A DNA stretch of 64,000 bases, taken from contig NW_015622545.1 of assembly GCF_000835495.1 (NCBI RefSeq), positions 2,000,777-2,064,776 of the forward strand. Direction: 5' to 3'. Positions 32,653-43,786 of the stretch are shown here, piece by piece (the first letter of the stretch is position 1; every line of letters begins with the position of its first letter). A program made the position numbers and the translations under genes. Under the pieces are notes generated by a model, which made no database searches, had not been told where the DNA came from, and was given only the letters and a program-made list of their open reading frames with translations. Origin of the DNA: Cladophialophora immunda (Eukaryota; Ascomycota; Eurotiomycetes; Chaetothyriales; Herpotrichiellaceae).

Positions 32653-34358
32653 ATGAATATGAAGTTGAACAGGTACAGGTCAGAATGTTCTCACCACTTC
32701 TTGCTTGCTGAGCTGACGAGAGTTTCCACAGTTCAAGGACGCAGAATACAATTTCTGGCGGTGTCCTCTTCTTCGCCGTTGGCATCTACGCAGCGGTGCT
32801 CAACCTCGGAGCGGGTGGAGGAGGGGTCGATGCGGCTCATGTCAACAACATCGTCGCCGCAGTGTTCTATGGCGTCTTTGGAGTGACAGGGACTTTCGGT
32901 GGGAGTACTCTGAATACCCTAGGACCCAGATATACCCTTATGGTTTGTCCCTCACCTCCTGCGTCAAAGACAAGGCTGACCTACGGCCCGCAGATCGGTG
33001 CCTTTGGATATCCATTCTACGTCTCAGGCCTATGGTACTTTGATTATGGCCCGGCGAAAACCAGTTCAGAAGTATACCCTATTATCGGCGGTGCGGTCGT
33101 GGGGTTCTCTGCCGGACTTCTCTGGACAGTGTCCAATTTCATCGCGTTTGGATATGCGCCCGAGCATGAGAAAGGGACCTTTTTCATGATCCAAAACAGT
33201 CTGGGGGGAGCAGGCCTTCTTGTGGGTGCCGCCGTGGTCATGGGTGTAAGCATCGACGATCCCACGGTGCATGTTACACCACAGTCAGTCTATGCCATCT
33301 TTCTATCACTGATGATGCTTGGAGTGGCCCTGGCCTGGTTCATCTGCAGGCCCGAGGATGTCCGGCACGAAGGGAAGCCTATTGCTGTCTTTCGACATGA
33401 ATCGTGGTGGAATGAGACCAAGGGTATTGCCATGCTATTCAAAGACGTTCGCACTTTGTTGGTTGTTCCACTCCTTTTGAACTGCGAAATTCCCGTCACT
33501 CTCCAGCCAACCATCAGTGGTACGTTCAATTCTCACCAGTCCATTTTTCGAAGGAGTGAAGCCATGTGCTAAAAACTGCCCCCAGCTTATTGGTTCAACC
33601 TTCGGACTCGATCTCTGTGTGTCTTCATCGGTGCCATTTTCGAGATCCTCGGCTTCATGTCCATGCGGATGATCCTTGACACGGAGAAGCTATCCAGGAA
33701 AGCACGAGCGTATCTGGGCTTCGCATACATGTTCATCACTCTCCTGGCTGCCTATGCGGGAGAGCTTGGATGGATGTACACACGCCCGAGCGGGACATTC
33801 ACTCAGACTAATGGAGTGGATTGGACTGATCCTGGGTTCGCCGGCTTTTTCGTCATCTTCCAGCTCTTCCAACTGAGCGTCACCTCTGTACCCATGTTCA
33901 TCTCGTGGTAAGTGACAATCTTCAGTCTAGAGCTCGTTGGCCTGCTAATGCTTCCCAGGCTGGTCATGACCATCACGAACGAGCCAATGAGAGTTGGTCG
34001 TTATGCAGGCCTCTTAAAAGGAGGAACAGCTTCCGGTATAGCTGCATTCTTTGGTGTCGCCGCATCAGGCACGGTCTCTCTTCAGTATGCAAATTTTCTT
34101 GTGCACCATCTCCAGAAGCCACTAACACCACTCGTCAGACATCAAAGCATCGCTCAATTTGTAGCTCAAATCGGTTCAGCGCTGCCAGTACTGTATTATA
34201 TTGGGAAATACGTGACGGAGACCAACTATGAAGCCGAGAAAGACGTCGTGTTCATCCCGACCCATGAAGCCGAGATTCTGCACCTTGATTTGCCAGCAGA
34301 TTCTCCTAGAAGCAGTCATAGCCCGGTTTCGGAGGAGACTGTCACCGACAAGCAGTGA
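32653..34358 (+). CDS. UNC93-like major facilitator transporter
   Basis: Six exons: 32653-32678, 32732-32942, 32994-33519, 33586-33907, 33959-34084, 34139-34358, about 476 residues. Introns 2 and 5 preserve the reading frame and are inferred from branch sites (GCTGAC, CACTAAC) and family alignment. The protein starts MNMKLNRY and has repeated membrane segments: SGGVLFFAVGIYAAVLNL, the SAGLLWTVSNF region, LMMLGVALAWFICR, YMFITLLAAYAGELG and others, matching fungal UNC93/DUF895 proteins. Its C-terminus is short and cytosolic (HEAEILHLDLPAD). UNC93-like fungal proteins are integral membrane proteins of unknown cargo. The position next to a hydrolase and a Zn2Cys6 gene suggests a role in uptake or efflux of its substrate or product. 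Confidence 0.8.
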
Positions 34359-35046
34359 ATTAGGAGACTCACTAAACCGACGGAGTTTTGAGGACGTCTG
34401 GCATCCAAGATTGAAGCGGGGAGAACACCACCGAGCCTAGCTCTTCAATGTCTGTGGAAAGTCTTTCCTGTCCTCAAAGAACATGCAGAACTTCCGAACA
34501 GAAAATTCTAGACCTCTGCCGTTGTGGAATGTTACGTAAAACCTCTGCCGTGGCCATTCTTGATCTTCTCACTTGCTGTCAAATGACTAGTCGATGAATT
34601 GGGACACCATCTAATTGACCCAGTCAAGGTGTTTCAGAGGGCATCGGGCAGAATAATGCGAGTATCTTGCAAAGCATAAAAGTATTTCACTCGGCTTTAC
34701 CTTAGTGCCAACTTAGGAAATCCTGCTTCCCAATCCGGACAACTCTCCTTCCCAATAAGGAAGTTGAAACTTGAACCGGTGCGGGGAAATGCTGAGAGGA
34801 CTATGGGGCCCCCGGGCCTGGATGCAAGATGGCCTCATCTGAGGCTCTCCGCCCTCCTTGCCGGCTTGGATCTCGTGTTGGCAGTCGAGCAGGGAGGCTG
34901 GAATTGCCGTCCAATGTCCAGGATTAGTACCGCCGGACAATGGTCCTCGCCATTACTTTGATAAACCGAAGCACGGCACTCCCGATCTTAACCTACCGGA
35001 CTCCCTCCCCCTTACTTTTCCTCGCACCTTACCTTAGATCACAAAG
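34359..35046. other. Intergenic region before the first Zn2Cys6 gene
   Basis: About 690 bases. Holds the transporter 3' end and the promoter of the regulator at 35047. Several isolated CGG and CCG triplets occur but no convincing inverted pair was fixed. Confidence 0.45.
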
Positions 35047-37142
35047 ATGGCTGAATTTTCTTCCCGACAAGCTCAAACAGCTTTGAGACACGGCCCAAGT
35101 CAGAAGCGGAAAGCTACAACGATCGAGCCGAGCCCACGCAGGCGGACCCCTCAGGCGTGCTTGATCTGGTAAAGCATTGTGACTTGCTTCAGTAGGGCCA
35201 CAAGACTTACGTGAGTCAGCCGCAGGAGGAAATCAAAGTGCGATGGTGTCCGGCCTTCATGCAGAAATTGCCGTCGGCTCAATCGGAGCTGCGAATGGCC
35301 AGATGCCGGAGGAATCCTCGTGGACTCAGAGCTCGAAGAACTGTCAGAGACCCAGCATCGTTTCCTCTTGGATGCATTCTTCTTAACGTCTCATTTGGAG
35401 CCTGTGCGTTTGAGTATACACAAGCCTACCTTCGACGGCACCGACTTCCAACACCATCCAGAATTCCTCCGGCTGGCGATTTGCACGCTTGCTGCCCTCT
35501 ACCTGGACCATGACACGAGCGTCAGATACTTCGAAGGCGACTCGCCCTGGCAAGTCTCTGAGAGATTGGCTCCACGAGTCAGACAGCTGGCAAGAGATAC
35601 ATCTGATCAACCAACGGGTATGGTTCATCGCCTGGTTCTGCTTCACGGTGTTAGATCCGCTGAATATTTCTTCCAGTCAAAAACATCCAGGCAAACTTAA
35701 TCCTTGCTCTGAGGGAATTAGTAGCAAGGGCAGGATACAATTCATATATCTATGCAGGCTTCGCCATTCGCATGGCTCACAGCCTCCGCCTCATGAAGGA
35801 ATATCATCATAGGCATCCACCACTCGAGCGGGAGACCCGACGGAGATGCATGTGGAGTTGTGTCGTGGTAGATATTCTGATTTCCATCACCCTTTGTCGT
35901 CCTACGGCGATCCAAACCCAGTGGACCTATATTCAGCTGCCCTGTCCGGAAGCATCCTTCATGTTTGGAGAGGACTATCCAAGCCCGACGCTGGCTGAGT
36001 TCGTCCGCATTCAACCCGACCATCCAGATCTTCTGCCATACTTTATCAAGGCAGTCGACATCTTGAACACTCTGATAGAGCATGTCCGGGCCTGGGTCGT
36101 GCAAGATCAATCGTTGGACCTTGGTAGCGAGTATACCAACCCCTTCGAGACCACTTTTGCGAACTGGATATCTCAACTGCCTGATCGCATGTCCTGGTCC
36201 AAACACAACCTCCGCGCATTCCGGCTCCTGGGCCAAGGCAATCTGTTTGTGACATTCCACATGGTGGTGTCTCACGCCTTCTGCCTGGTACCGCAGTTGT
36301 ATCTTCCGTATACTGGGATGAACACGGCTCCCTCTGCCATGCGGTTGTCTGACCGTCAAGTCACCGCAATCCGCAAATGTCTTCACCACGCCGAGCAGAT
36401 CACGACCATGGTTAGCCTACTTTTCCAAGGCGACGACGTGGCCAGGGAGATCCTTCGATCGCCGTTCACCAGCCTGGCCATGATGTGTGCAGCCACCATT
36501 CATATTTGGAGCGCCCATTCCGGAGCGTGCGTCAAGGCTGCGACTCCGAACCCGACGGGTTCTGCCCAGGCCACGCCTTCAACCCCCCCGAACCGTCATC
36601 TCCGGCTGTTCGTCGAGGTCTTTCAGTCCTGGGAAAAGTCCTGGCCGCTGGCGCACGGCTGTCTCGAGACCATAAGTTTCCTCGAGCAGCTCTACAACGT
36701 GGCCTACCACGTCACGGCCGCCCCGCTCGAGGACGGAAACATGGCCACCGAGGCCGCCATCGACCTCGACCGGACGGCGGCCGTGGGCAGCGGGATCTAC
36801 GACCCTCCGGCGGGGCCCTTTATGCTGTCGCGTTGGACCCAGGTACTCCTGGCGGTACAGTCTGAGCCACAGCCGGTCAAAAAGGAGCAGGCACGAGTTC
36901 AGCTCCTAGCCTTGTGCCGACACTTGCGACTGAGATCTGTACTGGGACCTGTTCCCGCACAGGACGATGATATCGAGAATTGGGACGATGGTGGCGGTGA
37001 GGACGGCTACGAGTTTCTATCTCACTACGACACCACAGAGCTCGAAGGCTTGGGAGGTTTCGCTCGGTGCATGGATGGCTCTACTGATGCCGATGTGGAC
37101 GAACAGTCGATCGTAGGCTACACATCGTTCCTGCATTCGTAA
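35047..37142 (+). CDS. Zn2Cys6 transcription factor
   Basis: Three exons, 35047-35168, 35220-35617, 35677-37142, giving 661 residues. The Zn2Cys6 cluster is complete at C38, C41, C48, C55, C58 and C65 (ACLICRRRKSKCDGVRPSC, then RNCRRLNRSC). The first intron splits the codon of C41, so the finger is invisible without splicing. A fungal-specific transcription factor domain follows, with FLRLAICTLAALYLDH, the block NIQANLILALRELVARAG and AIRMAHSLRLMKEYHHRHP. The mid-protein ETRRRCMWSCVVVDILI is typical of this family. The C-terminus is acidic (QDDDIENWDDGGGEDG), a possible activation region. It probably regulates neighbouring accessory genes. A compact 208-base convergent spacer separates it from the dipeptidase gene. 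Confidence 0.9.
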
Positions 37143-37350
37143 AATGTGTGCGGGTGGTACCAACACACCGTTGACATTGTGGACGCAAATGAATATAGCG
37201 TATGCTATATGCACAGCTTATGAAATCGAAGGTATTAAGGAGGAGTATGTCATGTTAGATATATGTCAATGTTTAGTCGCTAGGGTGCTATGCTGTGGGA
37301 TCAAACCAACCCCATACTCTGGAAATTGACATCAGGTTCCTGGTTCCGTC

Positions 37351-39204
37351 TCACAATTCATCGTGCTTCGGGAACATCTTTGCCACCGTCTCTTGGACCT
37401 CATAGGGCCAATACACAGAGTCGGCCCCAGCCCACGGCGCGGGTAGATCGGTTCTCTTCTCGTATATCTCTGAAGAGGGGAGTTCGTGCTCCAGCTGGCG
37501 TTTCGTGGCATCTGCCTCATCCATCACTCTCATAAGGTTCTCTCCCATTACGGCTTTGATTTCCCCATCTGTCCATCCACGTTCCAGGAGTTCGACAATC
37601 TGCTCTTATTAGCTCGTCTGCAAGACCTGTGTGAAGCCGCGAGGTGTAGGGATCGCATGCTGAAGGAGCAGGCGAGACTTACCAGGTTGGGGTATTTGCT
37701 GGCATCTTCAAGCCCTATCACGGTCGTGTACATCCCGTCGAAGTCAGAGGCTATCCCGACGTGATTCTTGCCTACGATCCCTGCGATGTGCTCAATGTGG
37801 TCTGCCACATGTGACACATTCGCCGTGTCTGCAGGGCCGATAAAATGTGGGTAGAAGATCGAAAGGCTGGCTGACGTGTTAGAATGGTCAGCCAAAAAGA
37901 TCAAGTGCCAGTCTTACACGATGCCGCCATTCTTGCCCGGCCCGTCGCCGATGAGTTGCAAGATGTCGTCGGGCACATTGCGAGGATGATCCACGATCGC
38001 TCGTGCTCCGGCATGTGTCCATACGACAGGTGCTTTGGACATGGCGATGACCTAGTACGTCAGTTTCTTCTTCGTCAAGTCGTGTTCGTTGTTGAGCTGT
38101 ACCTCTTTCATGGTTGCGTCGGAGGTATGTGCCAGGTCAATCATGACTGTACGGGCTGTCAGCACTCTCACAACAGACATACAAACGTCCAACTCACCGC
38201 CCAGTCTGTTCAGTTCCGAGACAAGTTCCCGTCCCAAGTCGGAAAGCGCATTGCCAGGGTGTGCGGCTTGCATGGGACCACCTCCCCCATTTGAAGAAAC
38301 AAATGCTTAAGTATTCGTCAGATGTGATGGTCAAACAGTTGAGGGCCATTGACACAGACCAGTGTGACAGACGTGCGACAGCGTCACATAGCGAACGCCT
38401 AGCTCAGCGAAAAGCCGTATTGTGGAGAGTGAGTTGCCCAACATATGAGTGCTAGTGCCCTGTAAGCCAAGTTCGACAGAAGGCAGGGGTGCTATCGACA
38501 TACCCTTCCATACCTATCAATGAAGCGATTTTGCCGTTCTCAAATGCAGCCCTGATGTCGGCCGATGAATGGGCATATTGTAAGTGCTTAGCCTGAAGTT
38601 AGCATCGGTATAAGAAGAAGAACCTCAAGATTAGCAGCTTACATCCGGGTGCTGCTTGATCATGTTCTTAATCAGATCGAGGACTTCCAACGCATCTCGC
38701 AGGCTCTACGCACGTCAGCGCCTCACCTCATCTCAGGCAACATAAAACCCACATCTGTCCTCCCGAGGAAATCCTTCCCCGGATCCAGACCCAGAGTGTC
38801 AGGACAAGGGGCCCAAACGGTAAAAAAGGCACCTCCCAGTCTGCCTTCCCTCATCCTGGGGATGTCGACATGCCCCGGGACCCGAGTTTCAAGGTCTGGA
38901 ATGACATCGAGAGGGTTGCGACCTGTTTCAATCTTAGTTTGCGTGCCAACTCATCAGATGGGAACAAAGTCCACGAGACAGTCGCTGCGGGAAGGATGGG
39001 AATTGGTCGCCAACGGCAACACTCACTTAGACTCCGGAGTATTGGAGGTAAGTCGACGTGGGTATCCAGCAAAGGCGATGCCTGCATGAGTTCTATGGCG
39101 TGGGCATAAAGATCACCTTGCACACGGGCTGCAGAAACTCGTGGCATATGGGATAGAAAGACACTCGCAGAGGCTAGCAGCCCCAGAGGTGCCGGGAACT
39201 TCAT
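37351..39204 (-). CDS. Secreted membrane-dipeptidase family protein (peptidase M19)
   Basis: Ten exons, all phase-checked: 39204-39027, 38922-38753, 38705-38643, 38592-38504, 38451-38360, 38305-38198, 38155-38103, 38051-37918, 37866-37683, 37599-37351, giving 439 residues. A signal peptide is clear (MKFPAPLGLLASASVFLS, cut near VSA). The binuclear zinc ligands of renal dipeptidases are present: DTHVDLP, the bridging glutamate in LIGMEG, the histidines in IDLAHTS and VVWTHAG, and the aspartate in ASDFDGM. The substrate-binding LSHVCH and HPRNVPDD are also kept. The enzyme hydrolyses dipeptides, including D-residue and cysteinyl-glycine types. Relatives such as GliJ act in epidithiodioxopiperazine pathways, but they are not secreted and no such cluster is seen here. 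Confidence 0.9.
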
Positions 39205-40639
39205 GGTAGTAAAATCGCCTCGTTTTCAGAGTTGCTTGTCGGATGGAGGTCTTTGCCTCTACCACAAAGTCGCCGTGGCGAGCTGAGGAAGATTGTTGGT
39301 GATTATTAGGCTCCTGAATACATTCAGGGGGGAGTGGAGGACCAGTTGGTAGCTGACTTAGAGACGCTCACACTGATTCTCTCACTCCATCACCAGGGGA
39401 GTCCAGCTACCAGCACAAAGTCAATGCGTACATGCCGCCGGCTCAACGTGCGCATATCACCGTCTCTGGATAGCGCGTCAACAATTTGGACCAGGAGGGT
39501 AAGGTATGATCGGGTATGCACCGGCTTTGCAAGATATACATGATGAACGATGCGCCCGTAAAGGCAAGTAGCTTGCGGAAAACCCGTCTTTCGTCTCTCA
39601 ATGTATCACTTGCTTCGTCAGGACCCATATCTCTGTGCTTGCTTTTCCGGGAGTGCGCACCAGGGAACTAAAACGAAGCCCAGCACATATCCCCCGGTCC
39701 GCTGCAAGGTCCCTAGTTCCCAAACACTATGGGTTTGTAAGAAATAGATTATGAAAGCTGGTCAATATACCATTGTTGGGCGACGAGACACCTGACACGT
39801 CCTGTAGCTGCAGTGTTCCCGTAGCTTGTGTTACAATGATCTCCTACTATCAATGCACATCGATGCTGTTAGCAATGACCATTCGAATCTCAGTCCCTAA
39901 CTGCTCGATTATTCTCTGGCAACTCCATCACACCATTACCCTCACCCTCGCCTCGTGCTCTATCTCATTTGGGTATTCGAGTTCCCTCCATTGAGAAAAG
40001 TCTCTCACGCTCCCAGTCTAACCTGAACGGTCCAGTTCTCCTTCCTATTTGGGATGGTCGATAGGGCATTCGAGTTTCGCCATCTTACGATCCACAGGTG
40101 AACTCGGCAATTCCAAATCCAAATCTTTACATACTATTAATCGGCGTGGCTAGACTGCACCCGCATTTTCAAGCATCGCGTCGCCAATGACAGCCTGGAC
40201 CCCGTATTGACTACATGCTAGATTTTGCGGAGACACGCTACTGATTATACTTTCTGAAGAAAAGCGGAGGAAGCGACAGGAATTATACCGTTCGGGCTAT
40301 GTCGCCTGCCTTCTTGATGAAGATGGCCAATAGTACCTTCACCGTGGCGAGAGCTGAGATGCGTCATCGTCAACTGCAGCAAGCCGTTGAAGGAGGCCAC
40401 CGGGGGTCGTGGAAACACGTCGCTGGTCTTGTTCGCAGAGAAAACGTAAGTAAACGTAATTGTTTGTTCTATCATTGGATGAGTCCACTCGCCCCAGCTT
40501 GTCAGAGGAAGCATTGTCTCTGACAAGTCTTGTTGGATGGCCATCATATATCTTTGGTAAATCTTTACCTAGCCCAAGTCCAGAAGACAACTTCCGTCTC
40601 ACAACTTACCTAGTTTTCGTCAGAGTAACCTCATTGACT
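39205..40639. other. Divergent intergenic region, dipeptidase and cupin genes
   Basis: About 1.4 kb between start codons facing apart. Two promoters should lie here. No additional gene is supported; the short frames seen lack motifs. Confidence 0.45.
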
Positions 40640-41272
40640 ATGGCTCCCTCTATTGACACAGCGTTGCCAACAGTGGTCTCTAAAGTCACCACCGTAGGTG
40701 CATCCAATCAACCTGTCGACCGTGTCAAGGACAATGAGCTGAAGGAGCTCAGGATTGCCGCCGACTTGGGGGCTCCAGACGTGTATATCGACAATGAGAA
40801 TGACACCTGCTGGTACCACTGGACAGGCACGATCTGGGTGAAACCACTCCGCTTCGACAACAGGAGCGGTACGTATGTGATCGCCCTCAAGACGGATCCG
40901 CGTGCAGAGCTCGGCAAGCACCGGCATCGAGGCGAAGTCAAGGCCTATACCGTCGGTGGAAGCTGGGGTTATTATGAGTACGCGCAAGCTCTATTCCACC
41001 CGCCACATAACTCTCCCTGACTTGAGATCTTAACATCCAGATATCCATGGAAGGCCAAGGCTGGAGACTACATCACCGAAAACCCAGGCACGATCCATAC
41101 GTTGTGGATGGGAGAAGGCGCCGAGGTTCTCTTCAACGTCATGGGGTCGATCGAGTTTTTCCATGACGACAACAGCCTGAGGGAAATCATGGACGGCTTC
41201 AGCTTCTGGCGCATGTACGTCGAGCACTGTGAGAAGAGTGGGATCCAGCCCAATGAGAAGTTGTGGTATTAG
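40640..41272 (+). CDS. Cupin protein similar to 2,4'-dihydroxyacetophenone dioxygenase
   Basis: Two exons, 40640-40977 and 41041-41272, giving 189 residues; the 63-nt intron is in phase. The double-stranded beta-helix carries cupin motif 1 in LGKHRHRGEVKAYTVGGSW and motif 2 in GDYITENPGTIHTLWM, giving the three-histidine, one-glutamate iron site expected for this family. Bacterial relatives cleave the C-C bond of 2,4'-dihydroxyacetophenone, and many uncharacterised fungal ones are annotated as such or as ChrR-like cupins. The true substrate is unknown. The ATG at 40640 is the only in-frame one before the conserved region. It is immediately followed by a Zn2Cys6 gene on the same strand and the RidA-amine oxidase gene on the other. 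Confidence 0.85.
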
Positions 41273-41748
41273 ACTGAGACGCCTCTCTGGCTTGAAAGGC
41301 CACTGCGTGCCTGTGTGCATGGTCCAGAGCCATTCGCTGGACTAGACAGAACCCCTCTATCAAGAACCTCAAGCTCTGTGCTGGTCAGGGTTGTGGACTC
41401 TTGAACTTGCCCGACAGACATATGTAGCCTGAATTTGATGAGCACGAACTCCGTCTCCGCTCGTATCGCGTTGTTGAACGGTGCTCAGAAGCACGAGGTG
41501 ACCCTTCTTCCAGATTTGCACTGGCTCGCGGCCCATGAAGGCCTAAGTTAAAATCAAGGCTAGGCCGAGGTCGATGCTTGAGAGTCGAGACCCCGCTTCT
41601 TTCCTTCCGCTTTCGTCCTTATCGGTATCGCGTGCCCCCCGTCTTCAATAATGATGTCTTTCCTATCTTCCTGAAATCTCTCCCCATCTACAACGCCTTC
41701 GCCGTCGCAATATCGGATTGTCGGGAATGTGTCGTCTGCAGCTGCAAG
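41273..41748. other. Spacer between cupin gene and second Zn2Cys6 gene
   Basis: About 475 bases. It carries the cupin 3' end and the regulator promoter. A reading frame runs through the last 170 bases into the regulator but has no ATG, so an upstream exon or a long leader are both possible. Confidence 0.4.
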
Positions 41749-43704
41749 ATGGCCCAAAGCACGACGTATTCCTCCTGCTTTGCCACCTCAACTAAGCACG
41801 CTCTGTCCTTTGTGTTCGGCCCTTCTAATGGCAGGGAGCCATTTGCCCTGCATTCATCCCGAACAAATTCCTTAGGCCGTGCAGAGTCGGACTGCCACAC
41901 ATGCCAGTCCTTCAAACGACATTGTGACCGGCAGAGGCCACGCTGCGGTATCTGTGCGACGTCTGGGGATAACTGCGGTGGGTACGTTCAGGTCTTGAAC
42001 TGGCTGGGCGGCGTCGCCAGTCGCGGGAAGCTCAGTCGAAAGATATCTCCTGCACCTCACATTGGAGATGCATCCGGGGGGAGAGACAGACATATGTCCC
42101 TCGCAGGCCCTACAGACTTTGCCTTCGTGCAAGAAACTGGCGTCAAGCGACGGAGGCTCAGCTTACCGGGCCATCGTCCCCAGCGACTGCGGAAACGCAA
42201 AGACTCCAGGCCACTCCCTCCACGCAAACGACCGAGGGCGTTTTCCGCAACAGCCAGTATCCTCAGTTTGTCTGAACCCAGTGCTGAACTTGCGGATTCC
42301 GAGCTCGAGTTGGTACTGTCCAGTCCTCAGCCTGTCGCCACGAGCTCGCGCCATGGATGCCTTAATCCTCGCCTCGAGTTCCCGGATCTCTACCGACTGT
42401 CACCCCGGGTGTCTGAAGTCCTGGATTTCTATCGGTGGAGATTCTCTTTTGTGACTCTGACTTTCAAGGTCCAGATCAACCCCTGGCACATGTGTCTTCC
42501 GATGGCCTTTGACAACCCTTGCTTGATGGACGCAATCGTCGCCTTGAGTCGGCGGTACCGGGCTCATCTTTTGGACCAACCCGAGAGCTTGGAGGTAATG
42601 CACCTGAAGAACCGAGCCTTGAGCGCGTTCAGTTCCGTTCTGCATTCCGCCCATCCAGCGACCTTGGTCGGCACCATCCTGACCTTGATCGGCCTCGACG
42701 TAAGTGAACCCTGCGTTTCCCCCTTCTCCTTCCGGACGCTTACTAAAGTGCGACAGTACGTCGAAACCGCGTACTCGAACTGGCCAGTCCACTTTCGGGG
42801 CGCGTACAGCGTCATCCAGGCTGGAGGCGGCATCGAGATTGCCCAGTACAACCCGCCTCTCCAGACTCAGATCGCTCAGCTCGCATGGTATGACACGACT
42901 AGCGCGCTGATTTCAAGACGAAATCCAATCTTTCCTCGCAAATGGATTGAAGAACTGATGGCTTGGCGATCGATCTCGGGCTGGAACCTGCTCGCCCTCA
43001 ACGGCTGCCCGGACGATCTATTCCTCCAAGTCTACGACATGGCCGAAGCGGCTTCACGAAATGTCCAGGGCAGCGAAGCCGCCGCCCTGGAACGGAATCT
43101 CTGGACCGTGGTCTTGGATCCACGGGATGGGGGCATTGCCGCGCTGTTTGATTGCTGGCGACTAGGTCTGCTCCTGTACTACACGCGGGTTTTCGGCGTC
43201 AACGCTTCGAGTCCCGCCGAAGACACCCAGCAAGGTCAGAGTGCCGGGTCCTCCTTCGGGCTGGGTCTGCCCCTGGGTGGCAGGCCGGCTGTCGAGCCGT
43301 CTCAGCTGCCTTCGACGTCCATCATGCGCTGCAGGTTTCTTGCCGAAGAGATCCTCTGGCTGGTGATGGATATTCCCCCCGAGTCGAATCTGCAGAAGCA
43401 GTGTCTGATCCCACTCATCTTTGCGGCGTGCGAGCTGGACGACGACCCGGAACAATTGCCCTTCCGCATCATGGCCGAGAACTACTGTCGGCGATGGCGC
43501 AGGCTGAGTGGCCTGCGCCTGTTCGACGATGCCCTGGGTCTCATGCAGGCCACCTGGACGCTGATGGAGGTCACAGGGGATCCGAATGTATGGTGGGGGA
43601 ACGTGTTCACCGCATCCCAGCCTGTGCAGTCGAATTTACAGCTGCAGGAAGCGGGCAGCGCCATGGACGAACTGGATCTAGGGAAAGAGTGGATGTTTGG
43701 TTGA
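41749..43704 (+). CDS. Zn2Cys6 transcription factor
   Basis: Begins at the ATG at 41749 and gives 632 residues once a frame-preserving 57-nt intron at 42700-42756 (GTAAGT donor, TACTAA branch site, GACAG acceptor) is removed. Unspliced it would carry 19 extra residues. The Zn2Cys6 finger is perfect at C49, C52, C59, C66, C69 and C76 (CHTCQSFKRHCDRQRPRC, then GICATSGDNC), followed by the GGYVQVLNWLGGVASRGKL extension typical of one fungal subfamily. A basic nuclear localisation run (LRKRKDSRPLPPRKRPR) comes next. A fungal-specific domain fills the rest, from the DFYRWRF region to LRLFDDALGLMQ. It lies between the cupin gene and the amine-oxidase fusion gene and is the best candidate regulator of this block. 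Confidence 0.85.
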   Translation: MAQSTTYSSCFATSTKHALSFVFGPSNGREPFALHSSRTNSLGRAESDCHTCQSFKRHCDRQRPRCGICATSGDNCGGYVQVLNWLGGVASRGKLSRKISPAPHIGDASGGRDRHMSLAGPTDFAFVQETGVKRRRLSLPGHRPQRLRKRKDSRPLPPRKRPRAFSATASILSLSEPSAELADSELELVLSSPQPVATSSRHGCLNPRLEFPDLYRLSPRVSEVLDFYRWRFSFVTLTFKVQINPWHMCLPMAFDNPCLMDAIVALSRRYRAHLLDQPESLEVMHLKNRALSAFSSVLHSAHPATLVGTILTLIGLDVSEPCVSPFSFRTLTKVRQYVETAYSNWPVHFRGAYSVIQAGGGIEIAQYNPPLQTQIAQLAWYDTTSALISRRNPIFPRKWIEELMAWRSISGWNLLALNGCPDDLFLQVYDMAEAASRNVQGSEAAALERNLWTVVLDPRDGGIAALFDCWRLGLLLYYTRVFGVNASSPAEDTQQGQSAGSSFGLGLPLGGRPAVEPSQLPSTSIMRCRFLAEEILWLVMDIPPESNLQKQCLIPLIFAACELDDDPEQLPFRIMAENYCRRWRRLSGLRLFDDALGLMQATWTLMEVTGDPNVWWGNVFTASQPVQSNLQLQEAGSAMDELDLGKEWMFG

Positions 43705-43786
43705 GGCAGACCACATCTCTATTGCCAACATGTACCAATACCTCCTACCTTTGGTCGGGAGCATTTGAACAATCTCTTCTATAGTT

